Below are positions 34,352 to 35,243 of a stretch of 35,243 bases of DNA, piece after piece (position 1 is the first letter of the stretch; each line of letters opens with the position of its first letter). The DNA lies in assembly GCA_022843405.1 (NCBI GenBank), contig JALHNQ010000036.1:1-35243 (forward strand). The letters run 5' to 3'. Made by a program: the position numbers and the translations under genes. The DNA is from Methylocystis sp. (GTDB lineage: Bacteria > Pseudomonadota > Alphaproteobacteria > Rhizobiales > Beijerinckiaceae). The notes beneath the pieces are model-generated. The model was not told the origin of the DNA. It saw nothing but the letters and a program-made list of their open reading frames with translations, and ran no database searches.

Positions 34352-34889
34352 CGCGGGCCGAAAGCACGCTGCGCGCGCTCGGATCGCCCTTCATCGCGCG
34401 GGCGATGGCTTCCTTGGTGGCGCCGTAGTTGAAATCCTGGATTTTCTGATCGTCGTTGGCGTCCCAATGGATGAAGACGCCGACGCAAATGAAGAGGTCG
34501 TCCGCCTGGCTCATCGGAATGACGCCCTCGGCGACGCTGTCGGCGACGGCCTTGGCGACGCCATATTGCGCCGGGCCGAACATCTGAACCGCCTGCTTGG
34601 CGTTCTTGATGGTCACCTTGTTGAACATCATCGTATAGGGCTTCACCAGCAGGTTCGGCGCAACGACGGCGAGCAGGGTGGTGAAGCCGTCCTTGTTGTT
34701 GACGAGGCCGTTGGCGAAGGCCTTTTCGGCCGCTGACCCGCGCGGACCCATGATCAGGTCGATATGCGCGACCTCATTGCCGTCGCCGACGAGCGATTCG
34801 CCGACGCTGGTCTTGGCGCTGCTCGAGGTGAAGCTGGACGACGGCTTCGGAAAGAGCGCGCCCAGTATTTTCTCAAAGAACGAAGCCAT
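34320..34889 (-). CDS. fae: Formaldehyde-activating enzyme with N-terminal extension
   Basis: Condenses formaldehyde with tetrahydromethanopterin to methylene-H4MPT in the cytoplasm, directly downstream of methanol oxidation. The 189-residue product has the full Fae domain: [19 protein letters not shown] with catalytic His42 (His17 in the Methylobacterium enzyme), [39 protein letters not shown] and the terminal AKHPFAAN. It carries about 25 extra residues before the domain (a short amphipathic helix [10 protein letters not shown], then a Ser-rich linker), which standard about 170-residue Fae lacks. The ATG at 34889 follows GGGAGGAG. A strong terminator follows. A second fae lies upstream on the same strand, so this is one of a tandem pair. 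Confidence 0.93.
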   Translation of the reverse strand: MASFFEKILGALFPKPSSSFTSSSAKTSVGESLVGDGNEVAHIDLIMGPRGSAAEKAFANGLVNNKDGFTTLLAVVAPNLLVKPYTMMFNKVTIKNAKQAVQMFGPAQYGVAKAVADSVAEGVIPMSQADDLFICVGVFIHWDANDDQKIQDFNYGATKEAIARAMKGDPSARSVLSARVTAKHPFAAN

Positions 34890-35136
34890 AATCCCACTCC
34901 TCCCGGTACGTACGCGTCCCAGCGGCGTCTTTGAGACTTTTCGCGTGTGGACTGCCCGTATTACTCGATGCGCCTTAAGACGTCATTACCACTGGCCGCC
35001 GTCCCGGCGCGCCAGACTTCAATCGCCGCCGACCCACCGGATTGGGCGGTCACATCGCCGTATCAGCGGCGTGCGCTGGTCGACGGCGCGAGCGGGAAGC
35101 CTCGAACTCCCCGCTGCGCATGTTCGTCGCGCGGTC

Positions 35137-35243
35137 TCAGTTCGGCGCGAAGGGGTGCTTGGCTTCGTTGCGCTTGGCGACGACTTCCGAGGCCTTCGGC
35201 TCGCCCTTGACGGCGCGCGCGATCGCTTCCTTCGTCGCAGTGT
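35137..35243 (-). CDS. fae: Formaldehyde-activating enzyme, second copy (partial; N-terminus beyond the window)
   Basis: Reading the minus strand into the window gives the last 34 or so codons of a Fae: [20 protein letters not shown] followed by VAKRNEAKHPFAPN and a TGA at 35137-35139. This matches the C-terminus of Methylobacterium Fae (VNGEPKAS, HPFA) more closely in the GEPKAS stretch than the neighbouring copy does (GDPSARS). The gene enters from the right edge, so its length and active-site His cannot be seen. It lies 247 bases upstream of the first fae, in the same direction. No third gene lies between them. Confidence 0.9.
   Translation of the reverse strand, partial: TATKEAIARAVKGEPKASEVVAKRNEAKHPFAPN

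Noticed and set aside
1-35243. CRISPR array, insertion sequence, integrase, tRNA or rRNA
   Set aside because: I scanned by eye for regular repeats, transposase-like frames and tRNA T-loop signatures and found none; a tRNA-scan or IS search could overturn this.

Overview
The window looks like chromosome of a type II alphaproteobacterial methanotroph, most likely Methylocystis or a close relative. The case rests on gene content and high-GC codon use: a lanthanide-type methanol dehydrogenase cluster (xoxF-xoxG-xoxJ), formaldehyde-activating enzyme (fae), a class I lysyl-tRNA synthetase, and the remains of a methanobactin (mbn) operon of the kind that carries mbnF and mbnS, an arrangement known from Methylocystis. 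Nothing here fixes the species. No tRNA, rRNA, CRISPR array, transposase or prophage was recognised, and no gene-free stretch exceeds about 300 bases.

Layout. Positions 1-240 hold the start of a vapB antitoxin gene (minus strand) with a perfect inverted-repeat operator. Positions 379-5146 hold serA, a YkuD L,D-transpeptidase, a DUF971 protein and a family 5 periplasmic solute-binding protein. Positions 5355-12920 are the methanobactin region: a TonB-dependent receptor and an mbnH-like di-heme gene on the minus strand, then mbnM, mbnF and mbnS on the plus strand. Positions 13033-27000 are mostly housekeeping or accessory genes: moaA, a 3-hydroxyisobutyrate-dehydrogenase-family gene, a small exported protein behind an EcfG-type promoter, an OprB porin, lysK, an RBBP9-type hydrolase, a RoxA-like di-heme cytochrome, a shortened hydrolase, tspO, a beta-barrel protein, a lipoprotein hydrolase, a host-attachment-family protein and a small membrane protein. 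Positions 26805-35243 are the one-carbon block: a SoxYZ-like carrier and a metallohydrolase (the 'quinoprotein relay' pair) diverging from xoxF-xoxG-xoxJ-CXXCW, then a conserved exported protein, a HisA-like protein and two fae genes in tandem, the second cut by the window end.

The most striking feature is a scar near 8804/8805. The minus-strand mbnH-like gene is cut exactly at its first heme motif. Immediately beyond, on the plus strand, lie only the last 36 codons of a gene that I read as mbnC; its stop overlaps the mbnM start (ATGA). The mbnH 5' end, most of mbnC, and the usual mbnA and mbnB (and mbnP) are absent from the window. The exporter, both tailoring enzymes and the receptor still read as intact frames. 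The junction joins the interiors of two divergent genes, so both halves have also lost their native promoters. This could be a deletion, one end of an inversion, or an assembly join.

How the genes work together: XoxF oxidises methanol in the periplasm and passes electrons to XoxG, XoxJ probably assists XoxF, and Fae condenses the formaldehyde that enters the cytoplasm with tetrahydromethanopterin. The relay pair and the CXXCW protein are uncharacterised partners that recur with quinoprotein dehydrogenases. MbnT, M, F and S would have handled uptake, export and tailoring of a copper-binding peptide whose core genes are no longer here.
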